DNA of 64,000 bases, taken from contig WBMZ01010169.1 in assembly GCA_013400975.1 (NCBI GenBank), forward strand, positions 29,486-93,485, in the 5' to 3' direction. Numbering within the stretch: the first letter of the stretch is position 1; each line of letters opens with the position of its first letter. Position numbers and translations under genes: made by a program. Shown here piece after piece: positions 24,314-36,800 of the stretch. The notes below the pieces were generated by a model. The model worked only from the letters and a program-made list of their open reading frames with translations. It was not told the DNA's origin and ran no database searches. Origin of the DNA: Atrichornis clamosus. Taxonomy: Eukaryota; Chordata; Aves; Passeriformes; Menuridae.

Positions 24314-26784
24314 CTGCAGCATTAGTGGAACTGAGCAACTCCAGGCATGCTGCCTGTCGCCTTCCTGGAGTAGCAAGTGATACTGCCTATCCATCAGGCA
24401 CACTTCCCAAGGGTGGCTTAGTCAGTCTGCCTTCATTGCACACCCCCTTACAATCAATCTGCTGGGTATATATATGCCTTGATTGTAGTTACAGCACTGA
24501 GTATGTTTTATATATCCACCTAGTTTATTTCATCTTCTGTTCCTATAAATATATATATATATCCTTAATTCAGTATAGGCAAAATCACTCAATTTCTCTC
24601 AGTTCTTTGGCTTCAGTTTTGTTGCTGGTATCTATCTTGTCAAGTTCAAGTAGCAAAACACATTTACTAGCTGCAGTTGCAAGAATTACAAATGGGTTTC
24701 TTGCTTTGCTTAATTTCATCAAACCAGGAGGCTTGGTAGCACCCTCATAACAGGAATTTGCAGGGACACAACGGTGAAATAACTCCTCCATCAATTTGTT
24801 CATAACAGAGCAGAAGTTTTTCAGTGTGAGAGAATCTCAGGGGAAATTAGGAGGAAGACTGTGCAGATAGACAGTGAAAAAATAGCCATATAACTTACTG
24901 ATTCCAAGGCATCTTGCTGAAATACTAGGTACTTCTTTTTGCACCAGAGGGAACTGTGCTGAGAAATACCATTACAAGTCTATTGCTTCACTCACTGATT
25001 TGATAAAAACAGAACAAACAATTACATTTAGTAGCTAATTCTTCAAACTCTTATGCAAATGCTTGATTACAGGTGTTTGCAAGAGCCCTGGTGACTCAAG
25101 TTTATAAGTGTGTTAAGTACTTCCAGTATTAAGACCACAGGTACGTAATGGTAGATTCTTTAATTATGCCACTAGAAGTGGAGGTCAGTCTATCCATGAG
25201 ATTATCATGATCAAACTTCACTAATCAATATTACATTATTTAATCAATAAGTATTAAAATAATTTTTTTTGAAGTATGAGAGCCCATATGCTAGGAAAAG
25301 CTTGAATGCTTTTTTATTATAGAGGAAACTTAAGATATCCAAACTCCATGCAAGATAAAGCAAGGACACAAGAATCAAAGCAGGACTTTGCTGTTTTTTC
25401 AAAGTAAAAATCAATTGTCAGATACAGCTGTGAGGACCACAAGATCACAAAATACATTGGAGTTAGATGCCAGACAGTTATAAAAGCTTTTTTGAACTCA
25501 TGGACATCCCAGGGCTTCTTACAACAGTGTCTTTGGAGTTGATTCTTTCCGTTTCTCAGCACCAAAATAAGCCTAATAAAACCAGAAGAGCTGTAATGTC
25601 ATCTCTGCAAGTACTGCAGCATCATGATCTAAAACTGAATAGATTAGCTTAAATGGAAAGATTTTTTGGCATCATAACAGAGCCATTACGGAATATTTGG
25701 TTACCACAGAAACACAGGTAATGACAGAGGCACTGCCACTAAATCATGAAACTTGAAATCGATTAATACAGACATCAGAAACAAAGTCTCATGTATTACA
25801 TGAGGACAGATCTCACTGGCACACCACTGTGTCTAGCATGTAAACTTTATTGATTGTACAAATCTAAAAAACAGACTGTGCCTAGATGCCATTCAAATGA
25901 AAATAATAATCTTTTTTCAACGTTTGGAAACAAAAATAAGGTCTCAAGTTTTAAGAAATTGCTGCTATGTATTTGTTTTTTAAAAAAATACTCTTAAACA
26001 AGAAAACAGTACTTCCTAAAATGTAGCATTTAACAAAGAGGGCAGCACCACAACACCTACTGCAACACTTAGGCAGAATCTGTAACTGCTAGAAATAGCT
26101 GTTTTTCTAGCACATCTATTTTTTGAGTTTTATGGTTAAATACCATTCTCTTGTTATTTGTTTTTTCCCCAAGGTAAATAAGAAGTCCTTTGCAATTTTT
26201 AGCAAACAGCTTTGTCAACAACTATGAAAACAAGTTTCTACTCTGCCTGACCAGACTGAAGAAGCTCAGCCCCTACTACCCAAAAAGTGAAACCCTATAT
26301 GAAGGTCTATGCAGGGAGGCAGGGAGGTGTGTACTCGTGTTTTCTTTTTCTCTTACACATAAAAATTTAGCATCAGCACCCACCAGAGTAAATTTAAAGC
26401 TCTGAATCTTCAACAAACTTGCAAACACACAAAACTGGTCCTTTTGATTCTAATGTTTCCCATTCTCAGTCTACCCTCCTCATCCCTCATTCTTTCTTCT
26501 CTCCCCTGTTTTTCCTGCCAGTATCCCTCATACACTGACTCACCTGCTTTGGCAAAGAGGTGAGCCAGTGTGAACTTAAAACCTTCTTGTAAATATTTCT
26601 GCTCTAATAATTTCAAACATATTTGTTTGGAATTAAGTTCTTCATTACTGCATATGTTGCCAGTTAGGGAACACAGTGTTCTACCAGCTAAAATTTATTA
26701 CAGCAATGTGAAGTATAAATATCATAACTAGAGAAAGAGAATGAAGAATAAGGAAGGATGCAAACTAATATCTTTGGTACTTAC
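24314..26784. other. Unique sequence, no gene seen
   Basis: There is a short (AT)n run at 24547-24562. Nothing else is recognised. Confidence 0.5.
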
Positions 26785-26987
26785 CTAATCCTTAGCAATC
26801 TGACACCGAACACCCAAGAGTTATACAAAGATCAGTGTCACACACATTAGAGGACAGGCGAGATCCAAATATAGGGTTGTGAGACACTGAGCATTTATTA
26901 CATACATGACTGGACTCTGAAGGGATTGATGGCTTTACCCTGCCACTTGAGAAGGTGGTCTGGATTTGAGCACTTGCATTTGCAGGA
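26785..26987 (-). other. Weak candidate exon, possibly non-coding
   Basis: A good minus-strand donor (ggattag|gtaagtacc) and a fair acceptor (attctctaaattctctag) bracket 203 bases. One frame is open and Ser-rich (starting SPANASAQIQTTFSSG), with several cysteines near its end, but it stops 8 bases before the donor. This makes a normal coding exon unlikely. It is listed because the splice signals are better than most in the window. Confidence 0.2.
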
Positions 26988-28079
26988 CTAGAGAATTTAG
27001 AGAATATTTGTTTTTGTATTGGAGACACATTTCAGTCACCTTCCACTAAGAGAAGTTAACAGCAATATGTTCATATCCCTTGTTTCTGATTCTATTATTG
27101 CATTGCTATAAGAGCAATGAAGGGAAAATTAGTCTCCAGTAAAGCTGTTAATTATACTCTCAACGTCCACCCTACTCCTGAAACACAACTGGTGTCATGT
27201 CTCCACATTGCAGGCAAAAAGGAACAAAAAAACCCCAACCCATCACCCTCCCAGAAAACCCACCCCAAAACACCAAACCCCTGTAACACACAGCCTAATT
27301 CCATTTTTTCCAATGAGAATTTTACAGAACTAGAGCTACCAGCAAGTAGCTGAAATAAGAAATATTGCAAGTGGCACTTTTCACACAAGAAGCAGTGATG
27401 TAATAAGAAAAAGTCAATTTCTGATTTGTACCTTGTGTTTCCCATACTTACCCCTAATTAGATGAGTGGAGAAAATGGCTGGATATTTCTAGCAGAATTT
27501 TAGAACTCTTTCCACAAGGAAGCTTTCAGCAGAACATTCCCACCAGAGGACACGTTCCTTGGAGTATCCATCAGGTCTCTTTGGAGCTGTGTTTCAGTCT
27601 GTACCTGGGTGATACCACATGTGTAAAGTCCCACTGCTCGGAGAGCAGACGAAGTGCTTCCCACAGCACTTGCCACCCCTGCAGGAACTGGTTCCTAGGC
27701 TTTACCGACAGGCATCACGGCAGGTATCATTCCCTCAGACATTTCAGAAGACAAAAAAGCTCCTAATGTTGCAATAGTGTTCAGACTGGCTAATTGCAAC
27801 CTTATAAGACATTAAACATCTAAATAAAGTCCTGTTTTAAATGTATTGCAAACACAAAGGAGTACTGCTCAGTTCTTTTACAAAGGGATCCCCATTAAGT
27901 TCTTTCAGCAGAATACTTTAATGGAAAAAGTCTTGCACACTCGACCATCCTTCCTTTTGTTTACACTAAAGGAGTCTGAATAGTCTACATGATTAAAGAG
28001 ATCAGAAAGGTTGACTTTCTTGATCCTCTCTTGTCTAGCTAATGATAATACACTGTTGAAGGAAAGGGAGAAGACAAAA
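26988..28079. other. Unique sequence including a C-rich tract
   Basis: The C-rich tract at 27233-27281 is annotated separately. An aataaa-type hexamer lies at about 27821 without an identifiable transcript. No gene is called. Confidence 0.45.
27233..27281 (-). other. Potential G-quadruplex motif
   Basis: The plus strand has seven runs of three or four C within 49 bases (27233-36, 27239-41, 27246-48, 27250-52, 27259-61, 27263-66, 27278-81). The minus strand therefore has seven G-runs with mostly short loops, which satisfies the usual quadruplex pattern several times over. Confidence 0.8.
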
Positions 28080-28634
28080 TACATTGAGTCTAGTTGACTG
28101 GTGTTAATTTTCTTTACAGCAGCCCCTTTTGGATTTGTGACTACAAGAGTGTCAACAAGACACCAGTGTTTTGGCTATTGCTGAGCAGTGTTTGTACAGC
28201 ATCCAGGTTTTATTTTTCCCACTCTGCCCCAGCAAAGAGGCTGGGGGGAGTGCAAGAAGCTTGGAGTGGACACAGCTGGGACAGCTGACCACAGAGCAAG
28301 GGAATATTCCACACTTTATAATGTTATGCTCAGGCATAAAAGCTCAAGAGAAGGAAGAGGATGCGGGTACAATTGTGGTAGTGGTAGTTGTCTTCCCATG
28401 TAAGCATTACGTGTGCTGAGACACGACTTTCTGGGAAATGGCTCAACATCTGCCAGCCAGTGGGAAGTAGTGAATTAATGCACTATTTTGCTGCGCTTGC
28501 ACAGCTTTGCCTCACCTGCTAAATGTCTTTATCTTGAGCAAAGAATCTTCTTGCTTTTGCTCTTGTGATTCTCTCTCCCATCCTGCTGGGGCACGACTGA
28601 GTGACTGAGTGAGGGCCAGGACCAACCCACCACA
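28080..28634 (+). mobile_element. Solo-like ERVL-type LTR
   Basis: About 555 bp matching the avian LTR that reads 'gagttaattttcc...gcagccc', 'caccagtgttttggctattgctgagcagtg', 'gggacagctgacc', 'ggatattccatacc' and 'gggaagtagtgaata...', with a terminal region close to 'gtctttatct'. A cataaaag block stands where the family's polyadenylation signal lies. Retroviral LTRs of this kind drive and terminate the provirus transcript. No gag, pol or env sequence follows, so it is a solo LTR left by recombination. It is diverged and its edges are approximate. No target-site duplication could be read. Confidence 0.8.
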
Positions 28635-29390
28635 GGAATACAGAAGAGGGAGACAAAACTGAGGCTCCAGGATGATATTTTTTGTATTTCCTGATGAAAG
28701 GAGGCAAATCCCAAGGCTGAAAAGGGCATGTGAGAGCTGACATTAAAAACAGACTCTGTCCTGTGAGTAATATTAAAGGTAACTTCCACCACATTTTTCT
28801 CTCTGGATAGCAATTGAGATGAGATGCCTATGAAACAGGATTTAGAAACTTTGTGATTTTCCATTTTAGAAGTCCTAGAAATGTATTTTTTAAAGTATAT
28901 CCTGAATTATTGATGAAATATCCTTTTGGCAATGTTCTTGATGGCTTTTTTAATACTGTTACAATACCTCTCTGTGGTCAGATTTTTCTTCAGCAAATTA
29001 AAGAAAGAACTAGGCTCATAGTTCATCTAATAAATATACATAAAACTTCTCTTCATATCTATAAAATCGAATTGTGGTGAAAGATCATATTTTAAAACAT
29101 TCCACTTTTCTCTCTATTGATCCAAAGAACATCCTTTACAAATTGACTGTCATTCTATTGTGATATCCTGAGGCGATAACTTATAAGTAATTCTAGTCAT
29201 TCGAGTATTAAAAGAACAACTACCATATCAGCTGCTTGTGCAAAAGTTTTTGCACAGAAGATATTTCCAAACTGCAGAACCCAGTTACTATACCCAGGTA
29301 AGGACTGCGAGGCAAGGAGTTGCTGCAAAGTGGCACAGGGCACAAATGGTGTGTGTTTCTGTGGGCAGAGGCAGCCCCATACGGGCGTTT
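28635..29390. other. Unique sequence, no gene seen
   Basis: Overlapping minus-strand ORFs of 91 and 111 codons (28519-28864) are partly inside the LTR and are not genes. Nothing else is recognised. Confidence 0.5.
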
Positions 29391-29503
29391 CATAGATTCA
29401 TAGAGTCCTAGGATGATTTGAGTCAGAAGGGACCTTAAAGATAACTGAGTTCCAACCCCCCCCAACCATGGGCAGGACAATATTTTCTAGATTGGGCAAC
29501 TGT
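29391..29503 (-). repeat. Short CR1 LINE 3' end
   Basis: It starts with catagattcatagagtcc, then 'gtcagaagggaccttaaaga', 'gagttccaaccccccccaac' and 'catgggcaggaca', and fades out after 'tctagattgggcaact'. It is about 110 bp, 5'-truncated and typical of young-to-middle-aged bird CR1. Confidence 0.93.
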
Positions 29504-31814
29504 GTTTATATTGCAGGCCACTTCATGTGTATGGATAAACGTGAGCCATGGATACACATGAAGGTTTCCACTCTCCCTGCAAGTACTTCAAGGAGATACC
29601 AGCTTTCTAAGTGCTCTGTGACCAGTAAATAAATTTGTTGGAGCTCTGCCATTTGGAATGCAAGTGTAGCTTACCCTAATGCAGGGTACCCTAATGCACC
29701 TGCCTAATGCCCCCTGAGCTACCCTAATGTAGCTGCATTTAGGCTAAAAGGGCAGAATGGAGATCCTGAAATTGTAGGAGTACACACCCATTTGTTAGCC
29801 TTCCAGAGCATAGTGTACTAGCATAGCAGCAGGGGAAGGGAGATGCTATTCTGTAATTTCACATTTATTTATTTTAAAGCAGACTGATAAAAGCTCAATG
29901 GAAAATATAAAATGTCATAAGGACCTTCTTGACTTTGCCAAAGATTGTAATCAGGAGCATCCAACAGTTTAAAACTTCCTTTCCTGCTGTCTCCAGATCA
30001 GCTGCTTCTGCCCAGTTTCTCTGACGAGCTGACTACATTGCAGCAGTAAACTTCACCAGCTGGATGGGGGGAAAGTGGAGAATTCCTTCCATACAAAATG
30101 AGCACAGTTGTGCCAGAGAGACAAGGCAGGAGGGAAAAATACAAACACCCATTTTCATATTTCTATGCACCTAAATATATCGTAGCTTTCCTACAAAAAT
30201 CTCTCATGGAGAGTTTCTGTTTATTACAGCAGCAAATAGCATAGTAAAAATACTGGCTGTAGGCTGCCATCTGCCGGGTTTTGTGATGAATAGTCACTTG
30301 CCAGCAGATTTTGGCAGTTTTTGCCTTACCACTGTAAACAGCGTGACAAAACCTCACCCATGGAAGACTGGGCATCCCATTCCTGCTAGCAGCAGCTGAT
30401 AAAGTTTCTGGAAGCCAATGGATTTTCTGATCCTGACCTACCACTCCCCAGAACTCTTTAAAAAGACACTGCTTTGCACAGATATTGTTTCTGTATTGAT
30501 ACTAACTTAATATACTTTGATGCTCTCAGTCAGGTTATGAATCTCTCAGCCACACAAATGCTAACTTCATGTCATGTGTACGACCTGCACATTATTTTCT
30601 TGTAGTAGGATTATAGTTTTATTTTTATCAGTTGACATGCCCTAAAGGTTCTGCATCTGTTTTCCTGAGCTCTTAACATCATTTAATGACTTATTAAAGC
30701 TCAGAACACAAATGTTTTATTGGGTTCAACAGCAGTATGTAAATTAAATGAACCTGTGCTGATGGGAAGATATTGGTTCTCTTATTTAGCTGACATTTAT
30801 ATCAACATGTGCAAGACAAGTGCTCATAAAATGTCCTAGAAACAAAAGCCAGGCTTGTGTGAATCAGTAGCATTTTTGCTGCTGACTTCAATGTGTTCAA
30901 GATTTCAAGCCATATATCTTGGTGTTGGTGCACAAATTCCTTAGCCTGCAATGAGCTCCACATGTTCTCCACAGTGAGCTCAGACTAAAGATAGTGCCAT
31001 TAGTTTTACAATGGAAAGTAAGGAACACGAAACTCTCTCCATATTGACCATATTCTCAGAAAAATTCCCTGGTGATCATTTCAGTTGTAGTGTGTACCTC
31101 CATCTTGTGGTTGTTATGTTTCAGAAATAGTATTATTAATACTTGAAGTGTTCATCTGAATTATTCACCATCTTTTTTTAAAAGTCTCATGAGTCCCTGT
31201 TACAAGAAATGTTAAACTTCCTTTGTTCCAAAAGATACACAGCAGAGTAACTGACCAATAATGAACCAATAACACAGTTTAATTTTGCAATAATTGAGCA
31301 TCACAATCATGACACTGTAATCAAGAGGATATTGTCAGAATTAACAGACTTTATACTAACTTACTTATATGTTCTCTAGAGCCCTTTGCAGAGTGGATGT
31401 AAATCTTTATAATGTGGAAGGATCTTTACTAGCTTGCTTGCTTGAGTATTCTAATGGATCTCAGTGGAAAGTAGAGAAATTGGTGGTTACTATTATGTAT
31501 ATGAATTTCTTAGTACATGGTTGTGTTTGCACGCACGTGTTTTGCAGTTTCTCACAGAAAGAGAACAGGGTTTTAAGTGAAGTTTTTGAAAACTGAGAGC
31601 ATTGTGAAATTTCCTGTGTCTTTCAGTGTGCACCCAGAAAGAATCTTCAAAAATTTATGCAATCTGTGTTGGAGCCACTTTCTTAATTCTAGTGTCTCTT
31701 CTCAAAAACATTGAATTGATTAAAGTTTAACATGACACATCTCAATTGCTTGATCTGACAGGAACCTCCTGAAGTTCAGCAAAGAGGTAAATGCGGAATC
31801 TGGTTTGTGGGACG
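29504..31814. other. Unique sequence with a short TACCCTAATG repeat cluster
   Basis: No gene is seen. Three exact copies of TACCCTAATG lie at 29672, 29687 and 29720, with a partial copy at 29702. A CTCF-core-like word (reverse strand CCACAAGATGG) lies at 31100-31110. Confidence 0.5.
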
Positions 31815-32488
31815 GGATAACCTCATATGGCAGGGCAGACACAGACTGGGGCCCAGCTGTCTAGAAGGCAGCTTTGCAGGAAAGGGTCCTGTGACTCAGA
31901 TGGAGGGTCTGAACATGAGCCACCAGTGCACTTCTGCAGCACACCAAGTGTCCTGACTATACCAGAAGTTAATCCACAGGTTAAAGGAAGAGATTATGTT
32001 CAGCATTTGTGGGACCACATCTGAAATGCTGTGTCCAGTTTTGGACTTCACAGTAGAAGACGGACACCGGCATACAGGTAAAAGTGCAGCAAAAGCCACC
32101 AAGCAGCTTTGTGGCTGGATAACAGGATGTAGAAGGAGATCATGTCGTGTCTGGGCCTGGAGAAGGGAAGGCTATTGGTGGGAGTACCTTGCTGCTGTGA
32201 ACAATACCAAATAAGAAGGTTTAGATAAAGTGGAGTTAGATTTTTCGAGTAGGTGCACAGTTATTGACGGAGAGGTAATGAGCAGAAATTGGAACTCAGA
32301 AAAATGTGAATAGCTATAGAGAAAAACACTGGAACAAGTTGTCTCAGGAGGCTGTGGGATCTCCATCCGTAGAAATGTTTAAAAGATAGCTGAATGTGGC
32401 TCTGAGCAAAGTCTGATGCCGGCTTTGAGCAGGGGAGTTGGATGACACACATCCAGAAGGTGCCTTCTGGCCTGCCAGATTCTCTTCT
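31815..32488 (+). repeat. CR1 LINE fragment, ORF2 end to 3' UTR
   Basis: This is the longest CR1 in the window. Recognisable plus-strand blocks in order are 'gtctgaacatgagccaccag', 'gggaccacatctgaaatgc', 'tgtgtccagttttggacttc', 'ggcctggagaagggaaggct', 'actggaacaagttgtctcag', 'ctgtgggatctccatccgta' and 'gagcaggggagttggatgac'. The first blocks are the 3' end of the reverse-transcriptase ORF, which is broken by stops. The tail repeat is lost or unrecognisable. All ORFs listed inside it are by-products. Confidence 0.92.
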
Positions 32489-33689
32489 TTACCTTCTGAA
32501 GACTTTTCTTGTTCACGCAGCAGTAACAACATGATACAGGAATTCTCCACTGGCTCTTCAGAAGCTCAGGAAGAAACAGCCCATGACACTGTAACAGAAT
32601 ATTCGCTCAAAGCTGCCCAAGATATCAGTCCTCTGTGCACGCAATGAGACCATTCCTACCAAAGCACCAACACAAAATGTTTGTTTCTCCTTTGTGCGTT
32701 GGAGAAACAGCTACATTTCTGTTATTTAAATGCTGTCCTTTGACATCATCTGTAAAAGGGTTTACCAGCCTAACAGCACAACAACAATATGAGCTGTCAC
32801 ATTAGCAGATAGAATGAACAGCTTGTTATTTTACAGGTAGTGGGAAGCAATTAAGAATCTCCTGGGTAACTCCAATAGGTATGGTCTGTTGTTGGTCAGA
32901 TATAAATCTCACCCTAAATAAATAAGCAGACAGGTTATTTTTAAGTGGAATGGTCCCATTAACACCTCTAGAGGCATGTTTTATAAAAAACAGTAGGTCT
33001 CACTGAGTGGCATTTGCTGCAATTAGGATGGCTAAAAGTTCTGTCGTCTCCTTTACCTGGCCCAGGAACATGTTGGAACGAAATTTCTGGCAGTCTACTG
33101 AGTCATTTCCTTCCAGTCTGAAGGAGAGGAGAATTTGAGGGGTATTGTGAGAACCTTTATCTTTAAAAAACAAGATTGCAAATTACAGTTTCCAGTATTG
33201 CTGTCAGGTTAAACAAGAAGTCATCCTCAGAGACACAGCAGTATTGCATGTAAAAAATGTACTATTGTAAAACGAAATGTTATTATAAAGTAATTCCTTT
33301 ATTCAAATATCTAGTTTTTAATATTTTTTTTTACTACAACTAATGGAAATACTAAGTAAAATATGTCACATCTGTTGTCATGATAAATCATATCCTGGTG
33401 CTATTTCGAACAGTCTAGGCATCTTCAGACTGTTAAACTGAGCATCTCAACTGATAGTCTATGGATTTATCTATTAAGTCCTGGGATATTCAACATAATT
33501 TGTATTTGCTATGGAAACTCCATTGGTGCTGTTCTCCACTGGATAAATTAGATTTTAGGATGACTTCTGTTGACAAAAAATTATAGATTACAGATATTGA
33601 TGGAGATTTTTTTTCATTTTCCCTCCTAGAATGCAAAATTAAGGGTTATAATTTAAAATCATTTGTTATTTGAGAAGAACATATGAAAT
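32489..33689. other. Unique AT-rich sequence, no gene seen
   Basis: No repeat or coding signal is recognised. Confidence 0.5.
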
Positions 33690-33805
33690 TGAGTATCAAT
33701 GCCTGAAATTGTCACGTGTAATGACAGCGCCATGAATAACGTATGAGCAATGGTGATTGCTAATCATATTTGGAGTCTCTCAAATGTAGTTCTGACTTCA
33801 TTGGG
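33690..33805. promoter_or_regulatory. Possible conserved non-coding element (motif cluster)
   Basis: Over about 100 bases there is a dense run of factor-like words: an E-box TCACGTGT (33712-33719), TAATGACAG (33719-33727, homeodomain plus MEIS-like), catgaataacg, and tgattgctaatcatatttgg. The region is unlike the surrounding simple AT-rich text. Function is inferred from texture only; conservation could not be tested. Confidence 0.25.
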
Positions 33806-36800
33806 TCTGAAATTGCAAGAAAGCAGTAAAGTTTATGGAGTACGAAGTACAGCAGTTTCTTGTTACATATACAGGCTTCAGAGGGTATTACAAATGCTTT
33901 CTGACAGCCTTTACCTATAAAAAATATTGACTCCTCTGTTGAGAAATACAGAACCTGGGACTCACATTTGGAGTATTTCCTACTGAAGTAGCAGTATAAT
34001 AAAAACAGACACTTATTAAAGGCAGATGTTCTGTCTTTATTTCATAATTTCTGAGTCCTGCCTGGATTGCTGGCTGTCTTCTCAAGTAGTTATTTCTAAT
34101 AAATTCTTGGTTTCTTCAATACGTAGAAAGGAAATAGGTGACACTAGAGTCATTATTTTTCCTTTATTGTAAGCCTTTCAAATTTTAGTAGCATTCAGTC
34201 CTGTAAAATTGTCTCTGGTGTTCAACATACTACTGATCTCCCAGCTTTTTAAGTCATCAATTCTTTGTCCTGGAAGAAAAAAAAAAAATTAAAAGAAAGC
34301 ATCTAGGCAGGACATAAGAAAACTGGTGATTTTTCCAAGCTCTTCCATTGCCTCCTATGTGAGCAAGGTATCTGGTAGCAAACACTACTTTGATCTCCTG
34401 AGGGAGAGGGCCTTCTCCATAAATCATTAATGGCACAAGTAAGAGAAAAGCAGCACATTCCTTTGATGCTTTGCCATGCTCAGCTGCTGGCCTGGGTGTC
34501 TATAAAGGTAACTCTCTCCGAACACGTTGGGTTGCAGGTCCCCATGTTTTGGATTTGGAGCCCTGTTGAGCATTGCTGTGCTCAGACACTGTTCTCCTAT
34601 CCATGGCATGTGGTAACTTGACTGCTTTAAAGGATGGGCAGATGTTTGTTTGGAATGTTTTGAGTGGCTGCAAGCCTTATTTCTCTGATGTCCTTTGTCA
34701 CAGGTGCAGATCTTTTTCTCATCCCAAGTTTACTTCTCTACTGCTGTACAGCTCATCCACACTCTGCAGTTCCCTTATCTGGGAGAAAACAAGCTCTCAG
34801 CACTGCCACAGGAAGCCTGTTGCCAGGACATGGGCATGTCTGCTTTACCTCATCATAAGAAGCCAAGGCATTTTATGTATGTTCACTGTGTTAAGAGCAA
34901 GGTGAGACAGCTACTTCAAAAAGCAGGAAGCAAAAGGACAGTTCAGGAGGTACATGACAGGACATGGTGCTTAAAGACCATGGACACTGGATGCATCTGG
35001 TAATAAGCAGTGACCTGATGCTAGAGCACAAACAAAGACCTTGATATTTAACTAGGAAAAAAAAAGGAAAAATGAGGAAAAAAAAAAAAAAAGGAAGAGG
35101 CAAAATAAAAAAACTGGAGCTCAGCATTACTACCACGATATTTTGTCATAAACAAAGTGGCAAATAAGGGAACTGGCAGTTTTTCAATGGTACCTAATAC
35201 CAAGATTTCTCAGTGCTAAGTCTTTCTAGGAGAAGCACAAACACTTAGGCACTTCAAAGGTGATGCAACACAGAGGAACAAGACATGAATATTAATGTAA
35301 GGCAAACAGAAACATGATTTCAAAAAGGAAAGTCACACACATCGTTTAAAGGCAGTGAGATAAAGAAGAACAAAAAAAAAACCTCACCAAACAGTGCTTT
35401 CAGATAAATTAGCTTGCACATCTGCCCGGTTCCCTCTGTCCCTATAGTAAGTACTTGGTCAAGGGAATTCTGCCACTTTGCTGACTGCTCCGTACTGCTC
35501 CTTGGCATCTTTCAACATTCACACTTCTCACAGTTCATGTAAAGCATATCAACTACCTAACTATCTATATATCCACACAGATACAGAGTCAACATCCTTG
35601 CTCTTCGGTCTGAATTTTTCTTACTTGCTGCTGAACTCCTGCTCTGATCTGCCACTTACAGTTCAAGTCACTTACCTTTCATTTCAATCTCATGCATGAA
35701 GCTAACACCTTCTTTCTCTACACCTTCTCCATCAGGGATGAGCAATCAGTGGAGATCTCTCAACTAAATCAGTCTTTGCAACCAGGATATTCTACACACT
35801 GATCTATGCTCTCAAGGGCAACACCAACCAAACATAGTGTGGAAGACATTGGAAATTTTAGGTTTATATTTTTAATTGCAATATCCTTTCTATTTTTCTT
35901 TTCCCAAGATAGAAAGCCTTTTTGCCAGAGGAGCACCAAACTTCCCAGTTCATGGCAACTATCACTTTGACACTAGCAATGCAAACAAATTGCAGTGTAT
36001 GGCTTGCCCCAGAAAACACGGAGTGAATAAAGGAAATTGAAGATGTGGATTTCCCCACAGTATTTAAAGCGATAAAAGTGATGAACTTAATTCTCACCAA
36101 GGGAGAAGAAGGTCAGACTGCTCTACAGAAACCTATTAAGGCCATAAGGACAGGCTCTGAGATCAATAGATATTTAGAGGGTAGCCACAGTATGAGGTAA
36201 ATGTTTTTTGGAAGAGAAAAAGTTTTAAGAAAGAATGTAGGTATTAGTGGAAAGCCAACAGTTGCTTAAACAAATGCAACAGAAAAAAAACCCCAAACCC
36301 CAAAAAACAGTGCAAATGTGCTTGTGGCCCCTTGAAAATATTTTCCCAGATCAGTGGGAGTTTTGACTGTGTGCACACTTTTTGCTGTGTGTACAATTTT
36401 TGCTGTTTTTCTATTAAGTCCACAGCTGAAAACCATTTCCTTGACTTATTTGCAGAACTGCAATTGGAAAAACAGGATTTTCTTTTCTAACATACTCTGT
36501 AACAGTATCATTAGTAAAGCAAATAATGACATAAAGACTGTACAAATATGCAGGCTGGGCAGACTATTTAACCTCTTCATTGCTTACAAAATATGCTTAT
36601 TTTGTGTCCCTATGCACTAGCTCATTGAAACTGTCTCTTTCTTGTAAGCAATATATTTGTACCAGTATGGAAATAACAAGTTGACCTTTCAGCCCTGGTG
36701 TAATCATGACCTTACTTGTTCCGTTAAGGTAGAAAAACTCTTTCAGGGACAGTGTCTGTAAATGCATCAGTGGGAGACTTTTGTCTTTTATACTGTCAGG

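Noticed and set aside
24253..24750. 165-codon plus-strand ORF
   Set aside because: No motif. Its end is a low-complexity Ser/Leu stretch and the opposite strand competes. Roughly expected by chance at this AT content.
31827..32647. Several ORFs on both strands around 32 kb
   Set aside because: They lie in or across a decayed CR1 element.
35650..35760. Minus-strand open interval reading LIPDGEGVEKEGVSF before a strong gtaagt donor
   Set aside because: No acceptable acceptor lies between the upstream in-frame stop and the open segment.
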